Below are positions 1 through 6,060 of a stretch of 11,939 bases of DNA, one piece after another. Under the pieces are notes generated by a model. It was not told where the DNA came from. It saw nothing but the letters and a program-made list of their open reading frames with translations, and searched no databases. The stretch spans positions 1-11,939 of the forward strand of contig JAZOBA010000073.1 of assembly GCA_045595705.1 (NCBI GenBank). Direction: 5' to 3'. The DNA comes from JAJPXI01 sp045595705 (GTDB taxonomy: Bacteria; Bacillota; Clostridia; Oscillospirales; Oscillospiraceae). Position 1 is the stretch's first letter. The number at the start of each line of letters is the position of its first letter. The position numbers and the translations under genes were made by a program.

Positions 1-247
1 CCAGATACAGGGTGACGTACCCCCGTCCCACCGAGTAGATGATGCCCACCCGGCGCACGATGGTGGACACCCCGATGAGAAAGTCGGCGATGACGAATTT
101 GCCCAGATTTTCCGACAGGATCTGCTGCATGGAGCCCTGCAGGGCGGGGGTGTTGAAATCCTCGGTGGGCGGTGTGTTGATGCTCCCGTTTTCCTGAATG
201 GCGTTGAGTGTGACGGTGGTGGGGCCGTCGGGATAAAACTGCGGCAT
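1..247 (-). CDS. gerQ: GerQ-like spore coat protein (partial, C-terminus outside window)
   Basis: Reading on the minus strand from an ATG at 247 gives 82 codons that run off the left edge, beginning MPQFYPDGPTTVTL. A good ribosome binding site (AAAGGAGA, complement of 253-260) lies 5 nt upstream. The N-terminal ~40 residues are polar and low in complexity. From about residue 40 comes SMQQILSENLGKFVIADFLI followed by a strand-rich stretch ending GRGYVTLYL, which resembles the conserved GerQ domain (a helix, then short beta strands). In Bacillus, GerQ is a coat protein cross-linked late in sporulation and needed to localise the cortex hydrolase CwlJ. Here it directly follows a CwlJ-like gene with a 27 nt gap and no terminator between them, so the two are probably co-transcribed. 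Family assignment is by recall of the conserved pattern plus context. The rest of the domain cannot be seen. Confidence 0.68.
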   Translation of the reverse strand, partial: MPQFYPDGPTTVTLNAIQENGSINTPPTEDFNTPALQGSMQQILSENLGKFVIADFLIGVSTIVRRVGIIYSVGRGYVTLYL

Positions 248-274
248 GATGGTCTCCTTTCCCAAACAAATGCA

Positions 275-709
275 CTATGTATCGGCGTAATAATCGGTGG
301 GGTTGTAAAAGCAGTGGTCCCCGATGCGCAGGGCGAACTGCCCCACACGGGAGGGGAAATTGTTGCGGCAGCTGGGGGAGAAGGGGTTGAAAAACCAAAG
401 GGCAAACCCAAGTCCCTGCAGGCGCTGTCCCGATATGGCCCATTCGGCGATGGCGTAATGCTCTGCTTCGGGGCGCATGTTGTAAATGTTCTGAGAGTTA
501 TATTCTCCGCCCACCGTCTCCATGGCGCAGACAAATTGCCGGGGCTGAAAAATGACCTCCTGCACAGTCATCAACCGTCCGTATTCTCCGTAATCCACTG
601 TTACCCGGTTCATGACCACGCAGGCCACGGCCCGCATGCCGTTGTCTCCCTCGCCTCCGGCCTCACACTGGACCAGCCGGGCCAGCAGTTCGGTATCCGA
701 AAATGCCAA
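275..709 (-). CDS. cwlJ: CwlJ/SleB-family spore cortex-lytic hydrolase
   Basis: The 144-residue product belongs to the Hydrolase_2 (SleB/CwlJ) family, which degrades spore cortex peptidoglycan during germination. Near the N-terminus is LLARLVQCEAGGEG, containing the conserved EAxGE motif; its first Glu (residue 16) is the expected catalytic acid. It is followed by GMRAVACVVMNRV, the family's core helix. The C-terminal half carries ALWFFNP and IGDHCFYNP, matching the family's AL-F-NP and IG-H-FY segments. There is no signal peptide and no peptidoglycan-binding domain, which is CwlJ-like rather than SleB-like. I chose a TTG start at 709 because AAAGGAGGTG (complement of 717-726) sits 7 nt upstream; a longer reading from ATG at 805 would begin inside a terminator. 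gerQ-like follows 27 nt downstream. Calling it cwlJ rather than another SleB-type paralogue rests on the gerQ pairing and the length. Confidence 0.85.
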   Translation of the reverse strand: MAFSDTELLARLVQCEAGGEGDNGMRAVACVVMNRVTVDYGEYGRLMTVQEVIFQPRQFVCAMETVGGEYNSQNIYNMRPEAEHYAIAEWAISGQRLQGLGFALWFFNPFSPSCRNNFPSRVGQFALRIGDHCFYNPTDYYADT

Positions 710-731
710 GGTTGGGCACCTCCTTTCCCTG

Positions 732-759
732 TATTCTATGCTTCTGCGGTTCGTGGGTG
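732..759 (-). promoter_or_regulatory. Candidate late-sporulation (SigmaK-like) promoter for cwlJ-gerQ
   Basis: Reading the minus strand, GCATAGAATA (complement of 732-741) fits the SigmaK -10 pattern gCATAnnnTA. CACC (complement of 756-759) fits the mAC -35 element, and the gap between them is about 16 nt. The site lies between the terminator of the upstream gene and the cwlJ ribosome binding site, so it would give a very short leader. The match is to a short degenerate consensus, so it is suggestive only. SigmaE, which drives cwlJ in Bacillus, uses a similar -10, but I see no convincing SigmaE -35. Confidence 0.4.
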
Positions 760-760
760 T

Positions 761-798
761 GAAAAAAAGAAGACCCCGCTCCGTTTTGGAGCGGGGTC
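761..798 (-). terminator. Intrinsic terminator after the small membrane protein gene
   Basis: An 11-bp perfect GC-rich stem (GACCCCGCTCC at 772-782 with GGAGCGGGGTC at 788-798, 5-nt loop) is followed on the minus strand by a T-rich run (complement of 761-771). It ends transcription of the gene at 815-1000 and separates it from cwlJ. Confidence 0.93.
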
Positions 799-814
799 GG
801 TACAAGGGTTTGGT

Positions 815-1000
815 TTACTCGGCGTCCCAGTCGATAGCTTCGTCGCATTCGCAGCAGGAGCACTCGATCTTCTGCACCTTGGCCTTCAGACAGTAAAAGG
901 CGTTTTCGATCTTATCCCAATATGCGATCACACAGCAGGCGGCTGCGGCAACGGCCAGGGCAGCTGCAACGATTTTCAGTACACAACGGGCGGTTTTCAT
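815..1000 (-). CDS. Small Cys-rich single-pass membrane protein, unknown function
   Basis: This 61-residue product has one hydrophobic segment (about residues 7-27, Ala/Val rich) followed by a Trp-Asp-Lys and an amphipathic stretch. It ends in a compact cysteine cluster, CSCCEC at 47-52, and an acidic tail (DEAIDWDAE). The start is supported by AAGGAGGT (complement of 1009-1016) 8 nt upstream. A SigmaA-type promoter precedes it and a strong terminator follows it, so it is a complete single-gene unit. I do not recognise the family. The four closely spaced cysteines could bind a metal or form disulfides, but the pattern is not a named motif I know. N-in or N-out topology cannot be decided. The gene is expressed from a vegetative-type promoter, unlike the sporulation pair downstream. 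Confidence 0.75.
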   Translation of the reverse strand: MKTARCVLKIVAAALAVAAAACCVIAYWDKIENAFYCLKAKVQKIECSCCECDEAIDWDAE

Positions 1001-1036
1001 GCTGGTTTACCTCCTTGATATTTTCAGGATATTCAC

Positions 1037-1065
1037 AGTGTACACGATTCGGGAGCAAATTACAA
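1037..1065 (-). promoter_or_regulatory. SigmaA-type promoter for the small membrane protein gene
   Basis: On the minus strand, TTGTAA (complement of 1060-1065) and TACACT (complement of 1037-1042) are separated by exactly 17 nt. This puts the start of transcription about 30 nt before the gene. Confidence 0.65.
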
Positions 1066-1085
1066 TCATTTAACAAAGATTTAAC

Positions 1086-1114
1086 TTGTATTTTCTTTAA
1101 AAATAGAATAAAAT
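1086..1114 (+). promoter_or_regulatory. SigmaA-type promoter for the asp23-like/fakA operon
   Basis: TTGTAT (1086-1091) and TAAAAT (1109-1114) have a 17-nt spacer in an AT-rich stretch. Transcription would begin near 1121, about 38 nt before the first gene. It is divergent from the minus-strand promoter at 1037-1065, with the two -35 elements only about 20 nt apart. Confidence 0.65.
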
Positions 1115-1158
1115 AAGCTGTCCTAATACGCGATTCCCAAGAAAGGGAGGTTTACTTT

Positions 1159-1509
1159 ATGAAACTGCACACTGAGAAGGGCGAAGTCATCATCAACAGC
1201 GATGTATTCACCGCCATTACCGGCGCTGCCGCCACCAATTGTTATGGTGTGAAGGGCATGGCTGTGCGTTCCAAGACCGACGGACTGGTGCACCTGCTGC
1301 GCCGTGAATCCATGGCCAAGGGCGTAAAGGTTACCTATAATGAAGACGGAAGCGTCTCCATCGAACTGCATATTATTGTAGATAACGGCGTCAATCTGAT
1401 GGCCGTCAGCCGCTCCATTATGAGCGAGGTGCGGTATAACGTCAACCGCATCACCGGCGTTGAGGTCAAAAATGTCAACGTCTGCATCGATTCCATGGTG
1501 ATCGGATAA
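1159..1509 (+). CDS. Asp23/Gls24-family protein (YloU-like)
   Basis: The 116-residue product fits the single-domain Asp23/Gls24 family, with the typical opening GEVIINSDVFTAITGAAATN, a central GVKGM, the strand-rich VKVTYNEDGSVSIELHIIVDNGVN and a closing helix ending ITGVEVKNVNVCID. Members are small soluble proteins. Some (Asp23 of Staphylococcus) are recruited to the membrane and linked to the envelope stress response. The biochemical role of the YloU branch is not settled. GGGAGG at 1145-1150 supports the ATG. The gene sits 28 nt upstream of fakA; this yloU-yloV order is widely conserved in Bacillota and is the best evidence that the protein works with, or is co-regulated with, fatty acid kinase. 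Confidence 0.9.
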   Translation: MKLHTEKGEVIINSDVFTAITGAAATNCYGVKGMAVRSKTDGLVHLLRRESMAKGVKVTYNEDGSVSIELHIIVDNGVNLMAVSRSIMSEVRYNVNRITGVEVKNVNVCIDSMVIG

Positions 1510-1537
1510 GAGAGAACTGCATTTAAGGAGAAACGAC

Positions 1538-3232
1538 ATGATCGAGATTATCGACGGCGGCTTGTTTCAGCGCATGGTCATTCATGCGGCTGCCGCCATT
1601 AATGCGGAGAAACAAGCCATCAACGACCTGAACGTATTCCCCGTGCCTGATGGTGACACCGGTACCAATATGGGCCTGACCATCAGCACTGCCGCTACCG
1701 AACTGAAGAAGAGAGGCCCCGAAACGGTCGGTGCCGCCGCTTCGGCCAACGCTTCGGCGCTGCTGCGCGGCGCTCGCGGCAACTCCGGAGTCATTCTGTC
1801 CCTGCTGTTCCGCGGCATTGCTAAGTCCCTGAAAGAAAAAGAGACCGCTGACGGCGTTGCCTTTGCTGCTGCTTTGACCGAGGGCGTCAGCAATGCTTAC
1901 AAGGCCGTCATGAAGCCGGCTGAGGGCACCATTCTGACGGTTTCCCGTCTGGCTGCCCGCCGTGCTGTTGAGGCTGCCGAAGAGAACAACTGCGTGGAAT
2001 ATGTCCTGCAGTGCGCCATTGAGGAAGGTCAAATCGCGTTGGCCGATACCGTCAACCAGAACCCTGTGCTCAAGAAGGCTGGCGTAGTAGATGCCGGCGG
2101 CAAGGGTTTTCTGGTCATTCTGCAGGGTATGCTCAACGAGCTGTGCGGCGTGGCTATGCCCGAGGTGGGCGAGGATGCCGCTGTGCAGGAAAAGGCTGAC
2201 TTTGCTACCCTGACCGACGAGGATATTACCTTCACCTTCGACACCGTTTTTATCGTGCGCAAGACCGTGGACAAGTCGCTGGAGCCCCTGCGCAGCTATC
2301 TGAACAGCATTGGTGACAGTCTGGTTATCGGAGAGGATGACGAGGCTTTCAAGGTCCACGTCCACACCGACATTCCCGGCGCTGCCCTGACCGAGGCTCA
2401 GAAGTATGGTACTTTGGAACTGGCCAAGATCGAGAACATGCGCACCCAGTACGAGGATATGGCCGCCGGCCGCAAGACCCACAGCGCCGACGATCTGGAT
2501 GTGGAAGACGATAATCACATTACTCCTGCCGTTTCTGCCGGTCCCGAGTTTGCCGCACCGGAAAAGAAGTACGGCTTTGTGGCTGTCTGTGCCGGTGAGG
2601 GTTTGACCAGCGTTTTCCGCGACCTGGGCTGCGATGGTGTCATTTCGGGTGGTCAGACCATGAATCCATCCACCGATGACATCCTGCGTGAGATCAACCG
2701 CACCCCCGCTGAGATCGTCTACGTACTGCCCAACAACGGCAACATTATCATGGCTGCCCAGCAGTGCATCGGTCTGAAGGAGCTGGATCCGAACAAGCAG
2801 GTCGTGGTTCTGCCCACTAAGACTGTGCCTCAGGGAATCTCTGCTATGCTCTGTGCCGATCCGGATGCCGAGGAAGCTGACAATACTGCCGCCATGAAGG
2901 AGGCAATCAGCCGGGTCCACACCAGCGAGATCACCTACGCTGCCCGCGATTCCGATTTTGACGGCTTTGCCATCACCCAGGGTGACTACATGGCTCTGGT
3001 GGAGCACAAGCTGTTTAGCACCGATACCGACCTGATCGCTCTGCTGACCAAGCTGGCTCAGGATGATGCCCAGCAGCAGGCTGAGTTCATTACGATCTTC
3101 TACGGTGAAGACGTGACCGAGGAAGATGCGCAGGTGGCTCTGGACGTATTCCAGAATGCCTGTCCCAATGCCGAAATCTCTCTGCTGCCCGGTGGTCAGC
3201 CGGTCTACTACTACCTGATTTCCGCCGAATAA
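1538..3232 (+). CDS. fakA: Fatty acid kinase catalytic subunit FakA (DAK2-domain YloV)
   Basis: The 564-residue product has the full FakA layout. An N-terminal DAK2 kinase domain carries NVFPVPDGDTGTNM (32-45), whose aspartates bind Mg-ATP, GARGNSGVILS (78-88) and AGVVDAGGKGF (181-191). A middle domain contains VHVHTD (273-278). The C-terminal DegV-like domain holds SGGQTMNPSTDDIL, NNGNIIMAAQQ and LPTKTVPQGISAML. FakA phosphorylates fatty acids presented by a separate FakB carrier, feeding exogenous fatty acids into phospholipid synthesis. The length is close to the usual ~550. The start is supported by AAGGAG about 8 nt upstream. It is second in an operon with the Asp23-like gene and ends at a hairpin. 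No fakB/degV gene lies in the window. One oddity: the position I align with the zinc-binding Cys of S. aureus FakA is Asp235 here (FDTVF), while the two His ligands (274, 276) are kept. Confidence 0.93.
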   Translation: MIEIIDGGLFQRMVIHAAAAINAEKQAINDLNVFPVPDGDTGTNMGLTISTAATELKKRGPETVGAAASANASALLRGARGNSGVILSLLFRGIAKSLKEKETADGVAFAAALTEGVSNAYKAVMKPAEGTILTVSRLAARRAVEAAEENNCVEYVLQCAIEEGQIALADTVNQNPVLKKAGVVDAGGKGFLVILQGMLNELCGVAMPEVGEDAAVQEKADFATLTDEDITFTFDTVFIVRKTVDKSLEPLRSYLNSIGDSLVIGEDDEAFKVHVHTDIPGAALTEAQKYGTLELAKIENMRTQYEDMAAGRKTHSADDLDVEDDNHITPAVSAGPEFAAPEKKYGFVAVCAGEGLTSVFRDLGCDGVISGGQTMNPSTDDILREINRTPAEIVYVLPNNGNIIMAAQQCIGLKELDPNKQVVVLPTKTVPQGISAMLCADPDAEEADNTAAMKEAISRVHTSEITYAARDSDFDGFAITQGDYMALVEHKLFSTDTDLIALLTKLAQDDAQQQAEFITIFYGEDVTEEDAQVALDVFQNACPNAEISLLPGGQPVYYYLISAE

Positions 3233-3245
3233 TTGATGCTTCAGC

Positions 3246-3279
3246 ACCGCCCTCCGGATTCCGGAGGGCGGTATTTATC
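3246..3279 (+). terminator. Terminator hairpin between convergent fakA and the 163-residue gene
   Basis: A 12-bp perfect stem (3246-3257 with 3261-3272, 3-nt loop) begins 13 nt after the fakA stop and is followed by a short T-rich stretch, ATTTATCTT. The stop codon of the convergent minus-strand gene lies at 3275-3277. The U-tract is weak in both directions, so efficiency is uncertain. Confidence 0.75.
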
Positions 3280-3766
3280 TTGACGGGCCGGATTGTGGCT
3301 GCACACCCAACAATAGCAGGGCGCCCACCCGGGCCATGAACAGGTCGGGGGATGCCAGCCCGGCAGGGTAGGGGAGTACCAGCTCTTGCCGCTCCACAAC
3401 GTTTCCGTTGACCGTTACCAGTTCCCGCTGAATGGCAAGGCAGATGGTGCTCTCTCCCAGACTGGACAAAGTGATGGTGTTTTTAGGTCCGGTGCCGTAG
3501 CTGACTGCCCCTTCCACGTGCATGCCCCTTGCCATGGGAGCTGCGCTGCCGGGCAGCAGCACCAGTCGGCAGTTGACGCTGCCTGCTCCGGCCCAGCCGG
3601 TTGCCCGTGGAGATACCACCAGAAGGTCCAGCGTCCCTACGTTCAATTCGGCCGGGTGCCTGCCCCGGAACAGACCGGCCTCATTCGAAGTGCCCCGCTT
3701 CAGGTCTTCCTTCAGTGCATCGCAAAGACCCTCGCCCCGTTCCCAAACGCCAACACGCCGCATCAT
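3275..3766 (-). CDS. Hypothetical protein, family not recognised
   Basis: This 163-residue product starts MMRRVGVWERGEGLCDALKE. It seems to be a soluble alpha/beta protein with no signal peptide or obvious membrane segment. The N-terminal helix-like part (about 10-30) is followed by alternating hydrophobic strands (NVGTLDLLVV, CRLVLLPG, NTITLSSLG, VERQELVLPYP) and a hydrophobic C-terminal helix (LFMARVGALLLLG). I see no catalytic motif and no family I can name. A GGGGTGG tract just before the ATG pair may serve as a weak ribosome binding site; the exact start is uncertain (3766 or 3763). The gene is convergent to fakA and divergent from proS. Wobble-position GC preference resembles its neighbours and there is no competing gene on the plus strand, which supports it being real. 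Confidence 0.68.
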   Translation of the reverse strand: MMRRVGVWERGEGLCDALKEDLKRGTSNEAGLFRGRHPAELNVGTLDLLVVSPRATGWAGAGSVNCRLVLLPGSAAPMARGMHVEGAVSYGTGPKNTITLSSLGESTICLAIQRELVTVNGNVVERQELVLPYPAGLASPDLFMARVGALLLLGVQPQSGPSR

Positions 3767-3801
3767 CCCACCACCCCTTTGGGGATAGTGTTTCCAAAAC
3801 C

Positions 3802-3830
3802 TTGACTTTTCTGCATTTAAGACATAAAAT
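3802..3830 (+). promoter_or_regulatory. SigmaA promoter for proS
   Basis: TTGACT (3802-3807) and TAAAAT (3825-3830), with a 17-nt spacer, form a near-consensus promoter. The leader from about 3837 to the proS ATG is only about 35 nt, too short for a T-box riboswitch. The -10 is embedded in a 17-bp inverted repeat (3821-3837). Confidence 0.8.
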
Positions 3831-3837
3831 ATATGTC
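3821..3837. repeat. Inverted repeat over the proS -10 element (possible operator)
   Basis: The perfect 6-bp arms GACATA (3821-3826) and TATGTC (3832-3837) are separated by 5 nt and enclose the -10 element TAAAAT. Dyad symmetry placed here is what a repressor operator would look like. AT-rich promoters also produce such repeats by chance, so function is inferred only. Confidence 0.4.
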
Positions 3838-3872
3838 ACGATTTCACACACTATATATAAGGATTTGATACT

Positions 3873-5312
3873 ATGGCACAAGAGAAAAAACAGGTTCAGC
3901 AGATTACCGATATGGAGGTCGACTTTGCCCAGTGGTTCACTGACGTGTGCAAGAAGGCCGAGTTGATCGACTATTCCTCCATCAAGGGTATGTTCATCTA
4001 CCGTCCCTACGGTTACGCTATCTGGGAGAACATTCAGCGTGAGCTGGACGGCCAGTTCAAGGCCACCGGCCATGAAAATGTGGCTATGCCCATGCTGATT
4101 CCCGAGTCCTTGCTCCAGAAGGAGAAGGACCACGTGGAGGGCTTTGCCCCTGAGTGCGCCTGGGTCACCTACGGCGGCAGCGACAAGCTGGAGGAGCGCT
4201 ACTGCATCCGTCCTACCTCTGAGACCCTGTTCTGCGAGCACTTCAAGAATATCATCCACTCCCACCGCGACCTGCCCAAGCTATATAATCAGTGGTGCTC
4301 GGTCCTGCGTTGGGAAAAGACTTCCCGTCCCTTCCTGCGCCACCGCGAGTTCCTGTGGCAGGAAGGTCACACCATGCATGCCACCGAGGAAGAGGCTCGT
4401 GCCGAGACCCATCAGATGCTCAACATCTACGCCGACTTCCTGGAGAATGTGCTGGCCATGCCTGTGCTGAAGGGTCAGAAGACCGACAAGGAGAAGTTCA
4501 ACGGCGCTGAGGAGACCTATACCGTCGAGTGCATGATGCACGACAAGAAGGCTCTGCAGTCGGGCACTTCCCACTACTTCGGTGACGGCTTTGCCAAGGC
4601 CTTTGACATCACCTTTACCGGCAAGGACAACCAGCCTCACTATCCCCATCAAACCAGTTGGGGCGTGTCCACCCGTATGATTGGCGGAATCATCATGACC
4701 CACGGTGACAACAACGGTCTGGTGCTGCCTCCCCGCATTGCCCCCACTCAGGTTATCATGATCCCTGTGGCTCAGCACAAGGAAGGCGTCATTGAGGCCA
4801 ATACCGCTGTCATGGACCGCTTGAAGGCCGCCGGCTTCCGCGTCAAGATGGATGACTCCGATCATGCACCCGGCTGGAAGTTCGCGGAGTATGAGATGAA
4901 GGGTGTGCCCCTGCGTCTGGAACTGGGTCCCAAGGACATTGAAAAGAACCAGTGTGTGCTGGTGCGCCGTGACAACGGCGAAAAGACCTTTGTCAGTCTG
5001 GATGGCATTGAGGAGACCGTGGCCCGGATGCTGGACTCCATTCACGACGGTCTGTACGCCAAGGCCAAGAAGAATCTGGAGGACAACACCTATCCCTGCC
5101 TGACTCTGGACGAGGTCAAGGAGAAGATGCAGCAGCGTGGCGGCTTTGCCAAGGCTATGTGGTGCGGCGATCTGGAGTGCGAACTCAAGATGAAGGAAGA
5201 GGCCGGTGTCTCCTCCCGTTGCATCCCCTTTGCGCAGGAACAGCTGAGCGATGTGTGCGTCTGCTGCGGTAAGCCGGCCAAAAAGATGGTCGTCTGGGGT
5301 GTAGCATATTAA
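3873..5312 (+). CDS. proS: Prolyl-tRNA synthetase, archaeal/eukaryotic-type (ProS type 3)
   Basis: The 479-residue product charges tRNA(Pro) with proline. It has the short form lacking the ~180-residue insertion editing domain of the E. coli type. The class II catalytic core shows the TSETLF loop (115-120), motif 2 RWEKTSRPFLRHREFLWQEG (146-165) and motif 3 GGIIMTHGDNNGLVLPPRIA (271-290). The anticodon-binding domain follows (about 291-400). The C-terminal zinc domain has Cys431, Cys436, Cys462 and Cys465, the same spacing as the zinc ligands of Thermus ProRS, and the chain ends in the conserved Tyr (VVWGVAY). The length matches the family (~477). AAGG about 10 nt upstream of the ATG is a modest ribosome binding site. 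It is a single-gene unit with its own promoter and terminator. Without the insertion domain, correction of Ala-tRNA(Pro) would depend on a separate trans-editing protein, not seen here. Confidence 0.97.
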   Translation: MAQEKKQVQQITDMEVDFAQWFTDVCKKAELIDYSSIKGMFIYRPYGYAIWENIQRELDGQFKATGHENVAMPMLIPESLLQKEKDHVEGFAPECAWVTYGGSDKLEERYCIRPTSETLFCEHFKNIIHSHRDLPKLYNQWCSVLRWEKTSRPFLRHREFLWQEGHTMHATEEEARAETHQMLNIYADFLENVLAMPVLKGQKTDKEKFNGAEETYTVECMMHDKKALQSGTSHYFGDGFAKAFDITFTGKDNQPHYPHQTSWGVSTRMIGGIIMTHGDNNGLVLPPRIAPTQVIMIPVAQHKEGVIEANTAVMDRLKAAGFRVKMDDSDHAPGWKFAEYEMKGVPLRLELGPKDIEKNQCVLVRRDNGEKTFVSLDGIEETVARMLDSIHDGLYAKAKKNLEDNTYPCLTLDEVKEKMQQRGGFAKAMWCGDLECELKMKEEAGVSSRCIPFAQEQLSDVCVCCGKPAKKMVVWGVAY

Positions 5313-5318
5313 TAAAAC

Positions 5319-5347
5319 AAAGGGACTGCCGTGGCAGTCCCTTTTTT
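5319..5347 (+). terminator. Intrinsic terminator after proS
   Basis: AAAGGGACTGCC (5319-5330) pairs with GGCAGTCCCTTT (5333-5344); the innermost pairs must open to form the loop. A run of six T follows at 5342-5347, immediately after the proS stop codon. Confidence 0.93.
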
Positions 5348-5350
5348 CTG

Positions 5351-5379
5351 TGGTCAAATGGGCAAGTGTATGATACAAT
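5351..5379 (+). promoter_or_regulatory. Promoter for the CYTH-domain gene
   Basis: TGGTCA (5351-5356) and TACAAT (5374-5379) have a 17-nt spacer. A TG at 5371-5372 makes an extended -10 (TGATACAAT), which can offset the weak -35. It lies directly after the proS terminator. Confidence 0.6.
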
Positions 5380-5412
5380 ATTTGTGAAGATGACCCGAAA
5401 CGGGGGAACGAC

Positions 5413-5853
5413 ATGGAAATTGAGCGTAAATTTACCGTGAAATGTCTGCCGGAGAATCTGGTGGACTATCCCTGCAAGCCCATCGAGCAGGGCTACCTGT
5501 GCACCGACCCGGTGGTGCGGGTGCGCCGCAAAGGGGAGGAATACTGGCTGACCTGCAAGGGAAAGGGATTTCTGGTGCGGGAGGAGTACGAACTGCCCTT
5601 GAGCGCTGAGGCCTACCGCCATCTGCTGGCCAAGGCCGACGGGCGTGTTATCACCAAAGACCGCTATCACATCCCCTGCGGTGCATACACCGTAGAGCTG
5701 GATGTTTTCGTCGGCGATCTGGCACCGCTGATCATTGCAGAGGTGGAATTCCCCTCGGTGGAGGAGGCCAACGCATTTGTTCCGCCTGTGTGGTTCGGTG
5801 AGGATGTGACCGAAGATCCTGCCTACAGCAATTCCAACCTTAGCAAAATATAA
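5413..5853 (+). CDS. CYTH-domain protein (triphosphate tunnel metalloenzyme family)
   Basis: The 146-residue product opens with EIERKF (2-7), the signature ExExK of CYTH enzymes. Alternating charged strands of the tunnel follow: VRVRRK (35-40), WLTCKGKG (45-52), VREEYELPL (55-63), TKDRYHIP (81-88), VELDVF (94-99), IIAEVEFPS (107-115) and the closing EDVTED..YSNSNLSK (130-145). Members hydrolyse inorganic triphosphate, thiamine triphosphate or similar substrates using a divalent metal; a few are adenylate cyclases. The sequence cannot say which. Inorganic triphosphatase is the commonest activity of short bacterial members. The length is typical for a single-domain form. The ribosome binding site is weak (GGGGGA). 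It stands alone between two terminators, so its neighbours give no clue to its substrate. Confidence 0.9.
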   Translation: MEIERKFTVKCLPENLVDYPCKPIEQGYLCTDPVVRVRRKGEEYWLTCKGKGFLVREEYELPLSAEAYRHLLAKADGRVITKDRYHIPCGAYTVELDVFVGDLAPLIIAEVEFPSVEEANAFVPPVWFGEDVTEDPAYSNSNLSKI

Positions 5854-5857
5854 GTGT

Positions 5858-5900
5858 AAAAAGGTCTGGATTTCACTTGTGAAAATCCAGGCCTTTCATT
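5858..5900 (+). terminator. Probable terminator after the CYTH gene
   Basis: AAAGGTCTGGATTT (5860-5873) pairs with AAATCCAGGCCTTT (5883-5896) with one G-U pair, giving a 14-bp stem. Only a short T stretch (CTTTCATT) follows, so it is less classical than the proS terminator. Confidence 0.75.
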
Positions 5901-5933
5901 GATGAAAATTTTTGAAAAATCTTTCGTTTTTTC

Positions 5934-5962
5934 TTGACGAGTGAAAAAAATAAGCGTAGGAT
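5934..5962 (+). promoter_or_regulatory. SigmaA-type promoter for the RpiR-family regulator
   Basis: TTGACG (5934-5939) and TAGGAT (5957-5962) are separated by 17 nt. An A/T-rich tract with GAAAAA/TTTTTC symmetry (about 5914-5933) lies just upstream. The resulting leader is roughly 90 nt with no further gene in it. Confidence 0.6.
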
Positions 5963-6060
5963 AGGAAAATAGAACTGAGTAAAATGAAACTAAGTGTGTG
6001 TTCTGCCTGCCCGGTTTCGTAAGAGAAGACGACTGTGGCGGGACGGATGAGGAGGAACTT

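Noticed and set aside
710..805. ATG start at 805 for the cwlJ-like gene
   Set aside because: The extension would be translated through the upstream gene's terminator, while the TTG at 709 has a perfect AAAGGAGGTG 7 nt upstream and matches the family N-terminus.
1523..3247. 574-residue minus-strand open frame opposite fakA
   Set aside because: It mirrors a clearly conserved gene on the plus strand and shows low-complexity His/Gln/Gly-rich translation typical of antisense frames.
3831..3872. T-box riboswitch upstream of proS
   Set aside because: The leader from the predicted start is about 35 nt, far too short for a T-box, and no terminator/antiterminator is present.
5998..6060. GTG start at 5998 for the RpiR-type regulator
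   Set aside because: There is no ribosome binding site and the residues are atypical; the ATG at 6061 follows GGAGGAA and gives the normal length.
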